Of a stretch of 40,386 nucleotides of DNA, positions 8,750-17,182 are shown piece by piece. The position numbers were made by a program, and so were the translations under genes. The stretch comes from a bacterium (GTDB lineage: Bacteria > Elusimicrobiota > Elusimicrobia > UBA1565 > UBA9628): assembly GCA_021783355.1 (NCBI GenBank), contig JAJXTZ010000004.1, positions 1 through 40,386 of the forward strand, given 5' to 3'. Within the stretch, counting starts at the first letter, position 1. Every line of letters begins with the position of its first letter. Below the pieces are notes generated by a model, which saw only the letters and a program-made list of their open reading frames with translations, ran no database searches and had not been told where the DNA came from.

Positions 8750-9784
8750 CTACGGGCGGACGAGCCTCTCTTCGAGGGCGCGCACCCGGGCCAGGAGTTC
8801 CGGGAGGCGCTCGAGCGCGGCGTTCATCTTGTGGGTCATGCGCGCCGGCCGCGCCGGCGTGCCGAAGTAGGCGGTCTTAGGCTCGGTGTCCTGGGCCACG
8901 CCCGTCATGCCCATGACGATCGTGCCCCGCGCCAGGCGCACGTGGTCGCGCACGCTGACCATGCCCGAGATCATCACCCCGTCCTCCACCGTGACCGAGC
9001 CGGCCAGTCCGGTGTTGCCCGCGATGTAGACGAAGCGCCCCACGCGGCAGTTGTGGGCGATGTGGACCTGGTCGTCGATCTTGGTGTCGTCGCCGATCGT
9101 GGTGCTCTCGATGGTGGCGCGGTCCACCGTGCAGCCGGCCCCGAGCTCCACGCGGTCGCCGATTCTCACGTCGCCGATCTGCGGCACCTTGTGACGGCCG
9201 TCCGCGTCGTCGTGGAAGCCGAAGCCGTCCGCGCCGATGACGGTCGCGCCGTGAACGATCCCGTCCCGGCCTATCCGGCAATGATGGCCGAGCACGACGC
9301 CGGGATGGAGCACGGTGCCGTCGCCGACGCCGGCTCCCGGCTCCAGGACCACGCCGGGATACAGCACGCAGCGCTCGCCGACGACGGCGTCCGCCATCAC
9401 CGTCGCGCCGGGCAGGACGGACGCGCTCGCGGCCACCCGGGCCGACGGGTGGACGCGCGCGTCGGGCGAGACTCCCGCCGGGAAGGAGGGCTCGCGGTCG
9501 AAGGCGCGCAGCAGCGCGATCAGCGCCCGGCGGGCCCGTCCCTCCGGCGCGATCAGCGCGCGCGCGAAATTCTCCGCCAGCGGCGCGACGGTCAGCACCG
9601 CCCCGCGGTCAAGCGTCCGCGCAAGGCGCTTGAGGACCGCGGGCGACTCCACGAAGTACACGAAATTCTCCTCGGGCCCCCGCTCGGGCGTCAGCGCCGC
9701 GGCGTCGCGCACGCCGCGGATCTCGTAGTCCGCCGGACCGCGGAACGCCAGCCCCAGCGCGTCCGCCAGCTCGCGCAGGGTCAA
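8750..9784 (-). CDS. lpxD: UDP-3-O-acylglucosamine N-acyltransferase
   Basis: Left-handed beta-helix hexapeptide repeats plus the LpxD signature GADGFGFHDD...HKVPQIGDVRIGDRVELGAGCTVDRATIESTTIGDDTKIDDQVHIAHNCRVG. Proposed TTG start at 9784. Confidence 0.9.
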   Translation of the reverse strand: MTLRELADALGLAFRGPADYEIRGVRDAAALTPERGPEENFVYFVESPAVLKRLARTLDRGAVLTVAPLAENFARALIAPEGRARRALIALLRAFDREPSFPAGVSPDARVHPSARVAASASVLPGATVMADAVVGERCVLYPGVVLEPGAGVGDGTVLHPGVVLGHHCRIGRDGIVHGATVIGADGFGFHDDADGRHKVPQIGDVRIGDRVELGAGCTVDRATIESTTIGDDTKIDDQVHIAHNCRVGRFVYIAGNTGLAGSVTVEDGVMISGMVSVRDHVRLARGTIVMGMTGVAQDTEPKTAYFGTPARPARMTHKMNAALERLPELLARVRALEERLVRP

Positions 9785-9927
9785 GGACGCTTCCGGCCGG
9801 CCATGCTCCGGTGGTGGGCGCAGAGGCCGCGCTCGCCCTTCTTGCGCGCGCCGCTGCGCTTCTTCAGGCACCGGTGGGCGCCGGAGTAAGTCGAAGAACT
9901 CGTGGTCGCTTCGCACTGCGTTTTCAT
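9781..9927 (-). CDS. 48-aa basic Cys/His-rich small protein
   Basis: MKTQCEATTSSSTYSGAHRCLKKRSGARKKGERGLCAHHRSMAGRKRP*, GGAG 5 nt before ATG; TGA overlaps the proposed lpxD TTG start (TTGA). Confidence 0.45.
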   Translation of the reverse strand: MKTQCEATTSSSTYSGAHRCLKKRSGARKKGERGLCAHHRSMAGRKRP

Positions 9928-10025
9928 GGCGGCTCCGTGGGCGGGGACGGCAGTAGATAGGCGGCTTTGTCACGATAACATTTATCGCTTCCTCCGGCGC
10001 GGAGGAAATGCGTCTCCTCAAGAGG

Positions 10026-10031
10026 TATAAT
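10026..10031 (+). promoter_or_regulatory. -10 element (TATAAT) for the two-component operon
   Basis: Exact TATAAT 14 nt before ATG 10046. Confidence 0.55.
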
Positions 10032-10045
10032 GGCGCTCCAAACCC

Positions 10046-10720
10046 ATGAAACTGCTCATCGTCGAGGACGACGACAAGATCGCCTCGTTCGTCTCCAAAG
10101 GGATGACACAGGCCGGGTTCACCGTGGACCGGGCGCGCGACGGCGACGAGGGGCTCGCGCTGGCTCTCCACGGGCCCTACGCGCTGGCGATCGTGGACCT
10201 GATGCTGCCCGGTCTGGACGGCTTGGCCCTGATCGGCGCTCTGCGCCGCCGCGGGGCGCGCCTGCCGGTGCTGATCCTCAGCGCCAAGCGCAGCGTCGAT
10301 GAGCGGGTGCGCGGCCTCCAGGCCGGAGGCGACGACTACCTGTCCAAACCCTTCTCCTTCGCGGAGTTGCTGGCCCGCGTGCAGGCCCTGACCCGGCGCG
10401 CGGACGCCGGCGCCGACCCCACGCGCCTTGAGGCGGGCGGGCTGCGCCTGGACCTCCTCGCCCGCGAGGTGCGCCGCGGCGCGGCGCGCATCCCCCTCCA
10501 GAGCCGCGAGTTCGCGCTGCTGGAGCTCCTGATGCGCCACGCCGGCAGGCCCGTGCCCAAGGCGATGATACTGGAGAGCGTCTGGGGCTACGACTTCGAC
10601 CCGCAGACCAACGTGGTCGACGTCCTCGTCCACCGTCTGCGCGGCAAGCTCGACAAGGCCGGCGGGCGCGAGACGATCCGCACCCTGCGCGGCGTCGGCT
10701 ATGTCCTCGACGCGCCTTGA
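10046..10720 (+). CDS. OmpR-family response regulator, CusR/CopR-like
   Basis: REC (IVEDDDKI, IVDLMLPGLDG, LSAK, KPF) plus winged helix VPKAMILESVWGYDFDPQTNVVDVLVHRLRGKLDK...IRTLRGVGYVL. Confidence 0.93.
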   Translation: MKLLIVEDDDKIASFVSKGMTQAGFTVDRARDGDEGLALALHGPYALAIVDLMLPGLDGLALIGALRRRGARLPVLILSAKRSVDERVRGLQAGGDDYLSKPFSFAELLARVQALTRRADAGADPTRLEAGGLRLDLLAREVRRGAARIPLQSREFALLELLMRHAGRPVPKAMILESVWGYDFDPQTNVVDVLVHRLRGKLDKAGGRETIRTLRGVGYVLDAP

Positions 10721-12107
10721 ACGGCTGGCGCGCCTCAGGCGCACCGTCGGCTTCCGCCTAGCCGCCTGGCAGGCAGGCTTCCTGCTGGCCGGCGGCATGG
10801 GCATCCTGTTCCTGGCCTACGCGGCGCTGGCCGCCTCGCTGCGCGACGGCGACCGCGCCGTCGTCGTCTCCGAGCTCCAGGAGTTGGCCGCGGCCTACCG
10901 CGCGGGCGGCGCCGACGGCCTGCGCGCGGAGGCCGCCGCTCAGAGGCTCCTGCCGCAGGGCCAGGCCTATGTGGGCGTCGTCCTTCCGGATGGGACGGCT
11001 GCCGCGCTGCTCGCGCCGGCCGCGGGCCGCGGCTTCGACCTGAGCCGGCTGGGCCCCGCGCCCTCGGGTCCGGGAGTCTTCTGGAGCCGCGCGGGCTCGC
11101 CGGACGACGAGGACGCCCTGGAAATCGCCTCCGAGCGCCTGCCCGACGGCGCGGTCCTGCGCGCGGGCCTGACCACGGCCGTCCGGGAGGCGTTCCTTGA
11201 GCGCTTCCGCGTCGTCGTCGCGGCTTTCCTGCTTCCCCTGGCCCTGTTGGCCGCCGGCGGCGGCGTCCTTCTCACGCACCGCGTCCTGGCTCCGCTGCGC
11301 GAGCTCATCGTCACGATCCGCGACATCGAGTCCGGCGCTCTCGACGCGCGCGTCGAGGTCCGCGGCACCGGCGACGAGCTCGACGCGCTGAGCGCGCTGT
11401 TCAACCGGATGGTGGACACCGTCGCCGCGCTGATGGCCGGCATGCGCGGGGCGCTCGACGACGTCGCTCACGACTTGCGCACGCCGCTGACGCGCCTGCG
11501 CGGCGGCGCCGAGGTCGCGCTCTCCGGCGGGGACGCGGCGGCCCAGCGCGAGGCCCTGGCCGCCGCCATCGAGGAGTCGGACGTCATCCTCGCGATGCTC
11601 GACGGGATCATGGACGTCGCCGAGGCCGAGGCCGGAGCCATGCGCCTGAGACTCGAGGACGTGGATGTCGTGCGCCTGCTGGGCGACACCGTCGAGCTTT
11701 ACGCCCCCGCCGCCGAGGAAAAGGGCCTGCGCCTGACGGCCTCGGCGCCGCCCGGCCTGCGCCTGCGTGCCGACCGCGCGCGCCTGCGGAGGGCCTTGGC
11801 CAACCTGGTCGACAACGCGGTCAAATACGTCCCCCGCGGCGGCCGCGTCTCGCTGTCGGCCGAGCGCGAGGACGGCGCGGTCGTCGTCTGCGTGCGCGAT
11901 GACGGCCCCGGCATCCCGCCCGAGGACCTGCCGCGCGTCTGGGACCGTCTCTTCCGCGGCGACCGCAGCCGCTCCGAGCGCGGCCTGGGCTTGGGCCTGA
12001 GCCTGGTCAAGGCCGTCGTCGAAGCCCACGGCGGCCGCGTCCGCGTCGACAGCCGCCCCGGCGCGGGAGCGGTCTTCTTCCTGCGCCTGCCGGACGCCGG
12101 CGCATGA
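10701..12107 (+). CDS. Sensor histidine kinase (HAMP-HisKA-HATPase)
   Basis: Two TM segments, HAMP, DVAHDLRTPLTRLRG, NLVDNAVKYVP, VRDDGPGIPPEDLPRVWDRLFRGD, GLGLGLSLVKAVVEAHGG. Confidence 0.93.
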   Translation: MSSTRLERLARLRRTVGFRLAAWQAGFLLAGGMGILFLAYAALAASLRDGDRAVVVSELQELAAAYRAGGADGLRAEAAAQRLLPQGQAYVGVVLPDGTAAALLAPAAGRGFDLSRLGPAPSGPGVFWSRAGSPDDEDALEIASERLPDGAVLRAGLTTAVREAFLERFRVVVAAFLLPLALLAAGGGVLLTHRVLAPLRELIVTIRDIESGALDARVEVRGTGDELDALSALFNRMVDTVAALMAGMRGALDDVAHDLRTPLTRLRGGAEVALSGGDAAAQREALAAAIEESDVILAMLDGIMDVAEAEAGAMRLRLEDVDVVRLLGDTVELYAPAAEEKGLRLTASAPPGLRLRADRARLRRALANLVDNAVKYVPRGGRVSLSAEREDGAVVVCVRDDGPGIPPEDLPRVWDRLFRGDRSRSERGLGLGLSLVKAVVEAHGGRVRVDSRPGAGAVFFLRLPDAGA

Positions 12108-12119
12108 CACGCGCGTCAT
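12104..12119 (+). promoter_or_regulatory. CusR-box-like operator 1
   Basis: ATGAC-ACGCGC-GTCAT; exactly 32 bp upstream of TACACT (12152-12157), which is 6 nt before ATG 12164. Confidence 0.6.
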
Positions 12120-12163
12120 GCGCGCGCAAGCCGGCGCGCGCGCCGAGGCGCTACACTGGGGGC

Positions 12164-12859
12164 ATGATTTCCGCCGCGCTCGCGCTGCTGCTGACGGCCG
12201 GCCGCGCCCGCGGGCAGTATCTGCCGCCGCGCGTCGAAGTCGCGCGCCTGCCCGGCGCCGGCAAGCACTATCCGCTTGAGCCCTCGCAGGTGGTCGCCGG
12301 CGACTGCCGCCGCCTGGAGCTCAGGGACCCCTCCGTGCGCGTGCGGGAGTTGGCCGTCGTCCGCGTCACGGCCGACACGCCCTGGTACGTCGGCGTGGGC
12401 AGCGTCGCCCGGGACAAGGCCGGCGAGCTGGGCGCCAACTGCGTCGAAAAACGCTCCGAATGGGGGCGGGGCTCCTATCCGCTGCGCGTGAGCTACCGCG
12501 CCTATCTGCTCGACCGGCAGGTCGGCTTCGGCTCGACGGCCTACCGCGCGGCCGTTCCCCGCTCGGAGCTCGCGGCCCTCGCGACCGCCGCGTCGCCGCC
12601 GGCCGTCGCGGCGGCTCCCGCGGCGGCGAGCCCGCCCACCGCGGGCGACGCGCCGCTGTGGACGAACGGTGACTTCATCTTCCGCTTCGAGATCGGCATG
12701 GACACCGCCAAGTTCCCGGACGCCGTCTGGCGGGACGTCGCCCAGGATTTCAGGGAGTATTTCCCGCCCGCGCAGTACGCCGTCCTCCTGCGCGCGCACG
12801 CCCGCGGCGGCAGGATCCTGGTCGACTTCAAGAACCTTCGGATCACGGAGCTCCGCTGA
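12164..12859 (+). CDS. Secreted hypothetical protein
   Basis: MISAALALLLTAGRARGQYLPPRVEVARLPGAGKHYPLEPSQ...; signal-like N-terminus; TACACT-N6-ATG. Confidence 0.65.
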   Translation: MISAALALLLTAGRARGQYLPPRVEVARLPGAGKHYPLEPSQVVAGDCRRLELRDPSVRVRELAVVRVTADTPWYVGVGSVARDKAGELGANCVEKRSEWGRGSYPLRVSYRAYLLDRQVGFGSTAYRAAVPRSELAALATAASPPAVAAAPAAASPPTAGDAPLWTNGDFIFRFEIGMDTAKFPDAVWRDVAQDFREYFPPAQYAVLLRAHARGGRILVDFKNLRITELR

Positions 12860-13374
12860 GCGCGGCGCGCCGACCGCGCTGGCCGGACGCCGCCGGGCGC
12901 CGAAGGCTCGCCGACGAGCTCTTCCGCCTGAGCGTCTGGGTCAAGGTGGCCGACGGCGTCCTCGGCGCCGCGGCTGGAGCGGCCTTCCTGGCGGTCCGGC
13001 GCGCCGCGCTCGACCGCTGGGTCGTCCTGCTCACGCGCGACGAACTGGCCGAGGACCCGACGGACTTCCTCGCCTCGCATCTGCGCGCCTGGGCCGCGCA
13101 TCTGGGCGCGGACGCCCGCACGGCCGTCGCGGCCTACTTGATCGCCCACGGTACGCTCAGCGTCGTGCTCGGCGTCAACGTGCTCAAGGGCCGCCTCTGG
13201 GCCTACCGCTGGGCCGGCGCGCTCCTGGCCGCGTTCACGCTCTACTTGGCCTACCGGGTCGGGCGCGAGCGCTCCCCAGCCCTGGCGCTCCTCTGCGCCT
13301 GGGACCTCGCGATCCTGATCCTGCTGGCCTGGGAGTTCCGCCTTCACGCGCGGCGGCGGGCCGCCGCCGGCTGA
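12856..13374 (+). CDS. DUF2127-like membrane protein
   Basis: ELFRLSVWVKVADGVLGAAAGAAFL...AYLIAHGTLSVVLGVNVLKGRLWAYRWAGALLAAFTLYLAYRV. Homologous-looking sequence extends upstream of the track start 12946; an in-frame CTG at 12856 overlaps the preceding TGA (CTGA). Confidence 0.65.
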   Translation: MSAARRPRWPDAAGRRRLADELFRLSVWVKVADGVLGAAAGAAFLAVRRAALDRWVVLLTRDELAEDPTDFLASHLRAWAAHLGADARTAVAAYLIAHGTLSVVLGVNVLKGRLWAYRWAGALLAAFTLYLAYRVGRERSPALALLCAWDLAILILLAWEFRLHARRRAAAG

Positions 13375-13392
13375 ACGAAGGCGGCGGCGCGG

Positions 13393-14040
13393 TCAGGGCG
13401 CCGCTTTTTCCAGCTCGTCGACGAAGTCAGAAGCTCGGGCGCCCTGGCGTTCGCGCTGGACGACGGTCCCGGGCGCCTTGAGGCCCTCGACCAGCGCGTC
13501 GCCCTTGGCGGCCAGGGGCTCGTTCCCGGCGAACCGCGGGCGCAGGGCGCTCCAGAGCGCGGCCATCTGTCCGCATCGCCGCTCCACCGCCGCGCGGTCG
13601 CCGGGCGCGCCGCGCCTGGAGCGCAGGAGGATCTCGCCGGCCAGGTAGTCGAACCAGACGAGCCGGCGTGCCAGCCGCCTGGACGGCGGGTCCAGGCGCA
13701 TAGCCAGCAGGGTCACCTGCGTCGCGGCCAGCGCTCCCGAAGCCGACGCCCCGCGCGCGCATAGAAGCCGGGCCCGGTCGAGAAGATCATCGGCCACGGC
13801 CAGGTCGATGTCGGCCGCCCCTCCCGCCTGGATCGCGGTGATCGTCACGCGCCGCGCGTCCGCCTGCGCCTGCGCCGCCAGCCGGCGCGCGTCGGCCGTT
13901 TTTCCGGCCAGGCAGGCGTCGGACAAGTCCTCGGCCGCCTCGCCCAAGGCGTGCGCCGGCATCGGCGGCGCGGCCAGCGCAGGCACGGCGCACGAGAACG
14001 ACAACAGAACGGCCACGACGCGGCTTTTCGCGTTTTTCAT
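13393..14040 (-). CDS. Secreted hypothetical protein
   Basis: MKNAKSRVVAVLLSFSCAVPALAAPPMPAHA signal peptide; helical Ala/Arg-rich mature part. Confidence 0.65.
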   Translation of the reverse strand: MKNAKSRVVAVLLSFSCAVPALAAPPMPAHALGEAAEDLSDACLAGKTADARRLAAQAQADARRVTITAIQAGGAADIDLAVADDLLDRARLLCARGASASGALAATQVTLLAMRLDPPSRRLARRLVWFDYLAGEILLRSRRGAPGDRAAVERRCGQMAALWSALRPRFAGNEPLAAKGDALVEGLKAPGTVVQRERQGARASDFVDELEKAAP

Positions 14041-14055
14041 CGGGTCTCCCGTGCA

Positions 14056-14303
14056 TGATACGCCGAAGAATCCATTGCGCTCCTCTCGAGTACAGGTAGC
14101 CCAAGTTGTTCTGCGCGGCCGCGTTTTCCTTGGCGACCGGCTTCAGATAACACTCGCTCGCGCGCCGGCTTGGCCGCGTCCCCTTAACGCTCGGACTCGT
14201 ATGCGTATCGGGAATCCTCCAGCAGGCCCGCCCGGCAGGCCGCCGCCGCGGTCAATAGGACGACTGCGGCGGCGGCGCCGGCACGGCAGCGGCGCCTAAT
14301 CAT
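14056..14303 (-). pseudogene. Remnant of a Sel1-repeat lipoprotein (or a 39-aa lipoprotein ORF 14184-14303 followed by a Sel1 fragment)
   Basis: ORF MIRRRCRAGAAAAVVLLTAAAACRAGLLEDSRYAYESER* (ATG overlaps the PepSY stop), followed in another frame by ASECYLKPVAKENAAAQNNLGYLYSRGAQWILRR, which matches the Sel1 AxxQxxLGxxYxxG pattern. Confidence 0.5.
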
Positions 14304-14871
14304 TGCCTTCGTGCTCTCCGTGCTCGTCTTTCCCGCCGGATTCGCCTTTTTCTCCCTTCTCGCCTTTTTCTCCCTTCTCGCCTTTTTCGTCCGCCTCGGC
14401 CTTCTCGCCGCCCGCGCGGGCGGGCTTGATGCCCAGGATGCGGCCGGCGGCGCTCACGGTCGCGCGCAGGACGCGCCCGTCCTTGGCCCGGATCGTGACC
14501 AGGCTCTCCCGGCCCGACCGGGACAGACGGCTGTCCAGCACCTCCCCGGCGATGCGCGCCTTGACGACCTCCTCGGCGCGGTCCAGGATCTTCTCGTGCC
14601 CCTGCTCGGCCGCGGATTCCAGGACGTTGCTGATGACCGCGCCGGTCTTGGCATCCACCCAGACCTCGCGCAGGCCGTCCGGGGCCTTCATGTCGAAGGA
14701 CCATATGTCGTGCCCGTCCTCGTGCTCATGCTCGGCGCTCTCCACGCGCGCGCCCGGGATCGACGCCAGGGCCGCCTTCGTCGCCGCCTCGCGGCTCACC
14801 TTCGGGGACGTCCCGGCCCAGGCCGGGACCGCCGCCAACGCCACCGTCAACGCCAGGGGAATGTTTTTCAT
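14296..14871 (-). CDS. PepSY-domain secreted protein with EKG-repeat, His/Glu-rich tail
   Basis: MKNIPLALTVALAAVPAWAGTSPKVSREAATKAALASIPGARVESAEHEHEDGHDIWSFDMKAPDGLREVWVDAKTGAVIS; tail GEKGEKGEKGEKGESGGKDEHGEHEGND. Confidence 0.85.
   Translation of the reverse strand: MKNIPLALTVALAAVPAWAGTSPKVSREAATKAALASIPGARVESAEHEHEDGHDIWSFDMKAPDGLREVWVDAKTGAVISNVLESAAEQGHEKILDRAEEVVKARIAGEVLDSRLSRSGRESLVTIRAKDGRVLRATVSAAGRILGIKPARAGGEKAEADEKGEKGEKGEKGEKGESGGKDEHGEHEGND
14344..14388. repeat. 18-bp tandem repeat encoding (EKG)n
   Basis: Repeated cgcctttttctcccttct units starting at 14343, 14361 and (partial) 14379. Confidence 0.8.
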
Positions 14872-14915
14872 GCCCTCAGTATGCCAGGTTCTCGTCGCGC
14901 GAGTCTTGCTCCCGG

Positions 14916-14931
14916 ATGACAAGCGCGTCAT
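14916..14931 (-). promoter_or_regulatory. CusR-box-like operator 2
   Basis: Gene-direction ATGAC-GCGCTT-GTCAT; exactly 32 bp upstream of CATACT (14883-14878), which is 6 nt before PepSY ATG. Confidence 0.6.
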
Positions 14932-15782
14932 GCGGCCTCCGCCTGCCCGGCGTCCGGCGCCGGGAGCGCGTCCGCCGCGCCGGCCTCCGCGCCGATCACG
15001 TCCTTCCTCGTCAGCGTGAGGTAAGCGACCAGGGCCAGGATCGCGGCCAGGAAGAGCGCGCTCGTGGCGGTCGTCCCCAGCCCCAGGCCGCCGGCGGAGC
15101 CGGGCTGGGACAAAAAGTCGCCGATGGAGGCGCCCAGCGGGCGCGTCAGGATGTAGGCCAGCCAGAAGCCGGCGACGGCGTTCGTGGACTGATGCCGGTG
15201 CCCTGAGGCCAGAAGCGCGCGCAGGCCGTAGTGCCCGGCCGCCACGGCCGCGATGAGGCCCGCGAAGATGAGCAGCGAGGTCAGATAGCCCAGCCCCCAT
15301 TTTTCCGCGGACAGGTCGCCCGCCGCCGTGCCCAGCGCGAAGGTGAACAGGATCGTCAGCCAGTAGAAGGCTTCGCGGCGGGTCGTGAGGATGCTGTGCA
15401 CGGACAGGGTCTTCTCGGCCGCGTACCAGCCCGCGAAGGTCGCCAGGAGCAGGACGGAAAAGACGAGAGTGCTCGTCGTCAGGGGCACGCCCAGGCGGTC
15501 CGTCAGGTTGTCGGTGATCAAGGTGCCCACGACGCTGAGCAGGACGACGGCCAGCCAGTAGACGGACGGCACGTACTTCTTCTTGCGGAACTGCACGGCC
15601 ATGACGACGGCGAGGAGGCCGCTCATGACGAGGGAGGTGTTCGTCAAGCCGAAATGGAGCGTCTCGTTGAGGTAATCGGCCGCGGTCTCGCCGATCGTCG
15701 TGCAGAGGACCTTGATGATCCAGAAGTAGACCGTGATCTCAGGAACCTTGTTGAGCATCCTGCGCGCAGGGCTTGCGTTCAT
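14928..15782 (-). CDS. COG4705-like uncharacterised multi-TM membrane protein
   Basis: MNASPARRMLNKVPEITVYFWIIKVLCTTIGETAADYLNETLHFGLTNTSLV...FWLAYILTRPLGASIGDFLSQP; SD AGGAGG upstream of ATG. Confidence 0.8.
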   Translation of the reverse strand: MNASPARRMLNKVPEITVYFWIIKVLCTTIGETAADYLNETLHFGLTNTSLVMSGLLAVVMAVQFRKKKYVPSVYWLAVVLLSVVGTLITDNLTDRLGVPLTTSTLVFSVLLLATFAGWYAAEKTLSVHSILTTRREAFYWLTILFTFALGTAAGDLSAEKWGLGYLTSLLIFAGLIAAVAAGHYGLRALLASGHRHQSTNAVAGFWLAYILTRPLGASIGDFLSQPGSAGGLGLGTTATSALFLAAILALVAYLTLTRKDVIGAEAGAADALPAPDAGQAEAA

Positions 15783-15873
15783 CGTCGTGCCTCCTGAGGG
15801 CGGCCGCGCGCGTGCGCGGCAACCCCTCGCCCGACAGCATAACCCGCCCGCGCGCCCGCCGCCTGTCGCGGCT

Positions 15874-15889
15874 ATGACAATCCTGACAG
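15874..15889 (-). promoter_or_regulatory. CusR-box-like operator 3 (degenerate first half)
   Basis: Gene-direction CTGTC-AGGATT-GTCAT; exactly 32 bp upstream of TATGCT (15841-15836). Confidence 0.5.
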
Positions 15890-16099
15890 GCGCGCGCTCG
15901 GCGGGCAGCGCGTCTTGCGGCGCCGGCGTCCTACCCCATGGCGCCGCGAGGCGGAAGGGGGCCGCGCGGAGTCCCGTCCTTCCCGGAGGCCGAGCGCTCG
16001 TCCTTGAGACTGAACTCGGAATAATTCCCAGCGGAGAATGCTCCGCACGGGTCTTCAGCGGATTTCGGGCCGGTTCGGGACCCGCGGAGAGCCGGCGCT

Positions 16100-17182
16100 C
16101 TACGGCTTCTTCGTGCCCGCGCGGATCAGAGGACGGAGCAGACGCATGACGCGCAGCCGCGGGCGGCCGCCGGCGTCGGCGAGCGGGAAGTAGGCCAGCC
16201 CAGTTTCGGGGTCCACCGCGACGCTGTGCGCGTCGGGTCCGACCCAGCCGCGCCACAGCGTCCTCGGCCTCCCGCCGCGGACGGAGAAGACCGTCGCGAC
16301 GCCGCTCTCGGCGGCGACATAGAGGAGGCCACGCCGGGCGTCCAGCGCCAGCACGTCGGGGTCCCGGCCGACCCGGTCTACCGAGACGGCGCGCAGGTCC
16401 GGCAGAGACAGCGTGAGCAGGCGCGCGTTCGCGTCGCAGGCCACGAAAACGGCACTGTCGGCGTCGTCGACCAGCAGGCCGTGGTCGTGCTCGCAGCTCG
16501 CCGGAAGAGGCAGGCGCCGGACGATCGTCAGCGCCCGCGGGTCGATCACCGCCAGCTCGCGGCGCGTCTGCACGTCGACCAGGACCCGCCGGCCGTCCGC
16601 GTCGTAGGCGCTGTTGCCGGCCTCCCCGCCCAGCGCCAGCGTCTTCAGCACGCGCGGAGGTTCGCCGCCGATCACCGTCTCGCTCCCACCGCGCTCGTCG
16701 GAGACGAAAAGACGGCGCAGGGGCGCGGCCCAGGCGCAGCCGTCGGGAAAGGCGCCGGCGGGCAGGTCGGCGACCGTCGCGAGGTCGGTCAGCCGCAGGG
16801 CCCGCACGCGGCCGCGCCCCAAGGCGCGGCTCGGGAGCGAGCCGGTCGCGCTGACGAAGGCCAGGCCGAGAGGCGGCGCCAGCGTGATCCCCGTGGCCCC
16901 GGGGAAGCCGGGCACGTCCGCGACCGCGCGTCCGCGCCGCACGTCGTAGACCAGGACGCGTCCGGCTTCCATCCGGCTGATGTAGAGGCGTCCGGAGGCC
17001 GCGTCGAAAGCTTGGTAGTCGAAGCGCCCGGCCGGTCCCGGCAAGGGCAGGTCGGCGACCCGCTCCAAGCGCCAGGAGCCGCGCACGGACGCGGCGCGCG
17101 CGGACGCCGCGAAGCCCGCCAGCAGAACCGCCGCCAGCCGCCAGGGGCGGCCGGAGCCCGGCCGGCGTCTCCACGCGGTCAT
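16100..17182 (-). CDS. Secreted YVTN/YncE-type beta-propeller protein
   Basis: Signal peptide plus blade repeats (GRLYISRMEAGRVLVYDVRRGRAVADVPGFPGATGITLAPPLGLAFVSA...); ATG overlaps upstream OMF stop (ATGA). Confidence 0.8.
   Translation of the reverse strand: MTAWRRRPGSGRPWRLAAVLLAGFAASARAASVRGSWRLERVADLPLPGPAGRFDYQAFDAASGRLYISRMEAGRVLVYDVRRGRAVADVPGFPGATGITLAPPLGLAFVSATGSLPSRALGRGRVRALRLTDLATVADLPAGAFPDGCAWAAPLRRLFVSDERGGSETVIGGEPPRVLKTLALGGEAGNSAYDADGRRVLVDVQTRRELAVIDPRALTIVRRLPLPASCEHDHGLLVDDADSAVFVACDANARLLTLSLPDLRAVSVDRVGRDPDVLALDARRGLLYVAAESGVATVFSVRGGRPRTLWRGWVGPDAHSVAVDPETGLAYFPLADAGGRPRLRVMRLLRPLIRAGTKKP

Noticed and set aside
12104-12163. Start codon at 12104 for the secreted gene
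   Set aside because: That ATG is part of the palindromic box; ATG 12164 has a signal peptide and TACACT 6 nt upstream.
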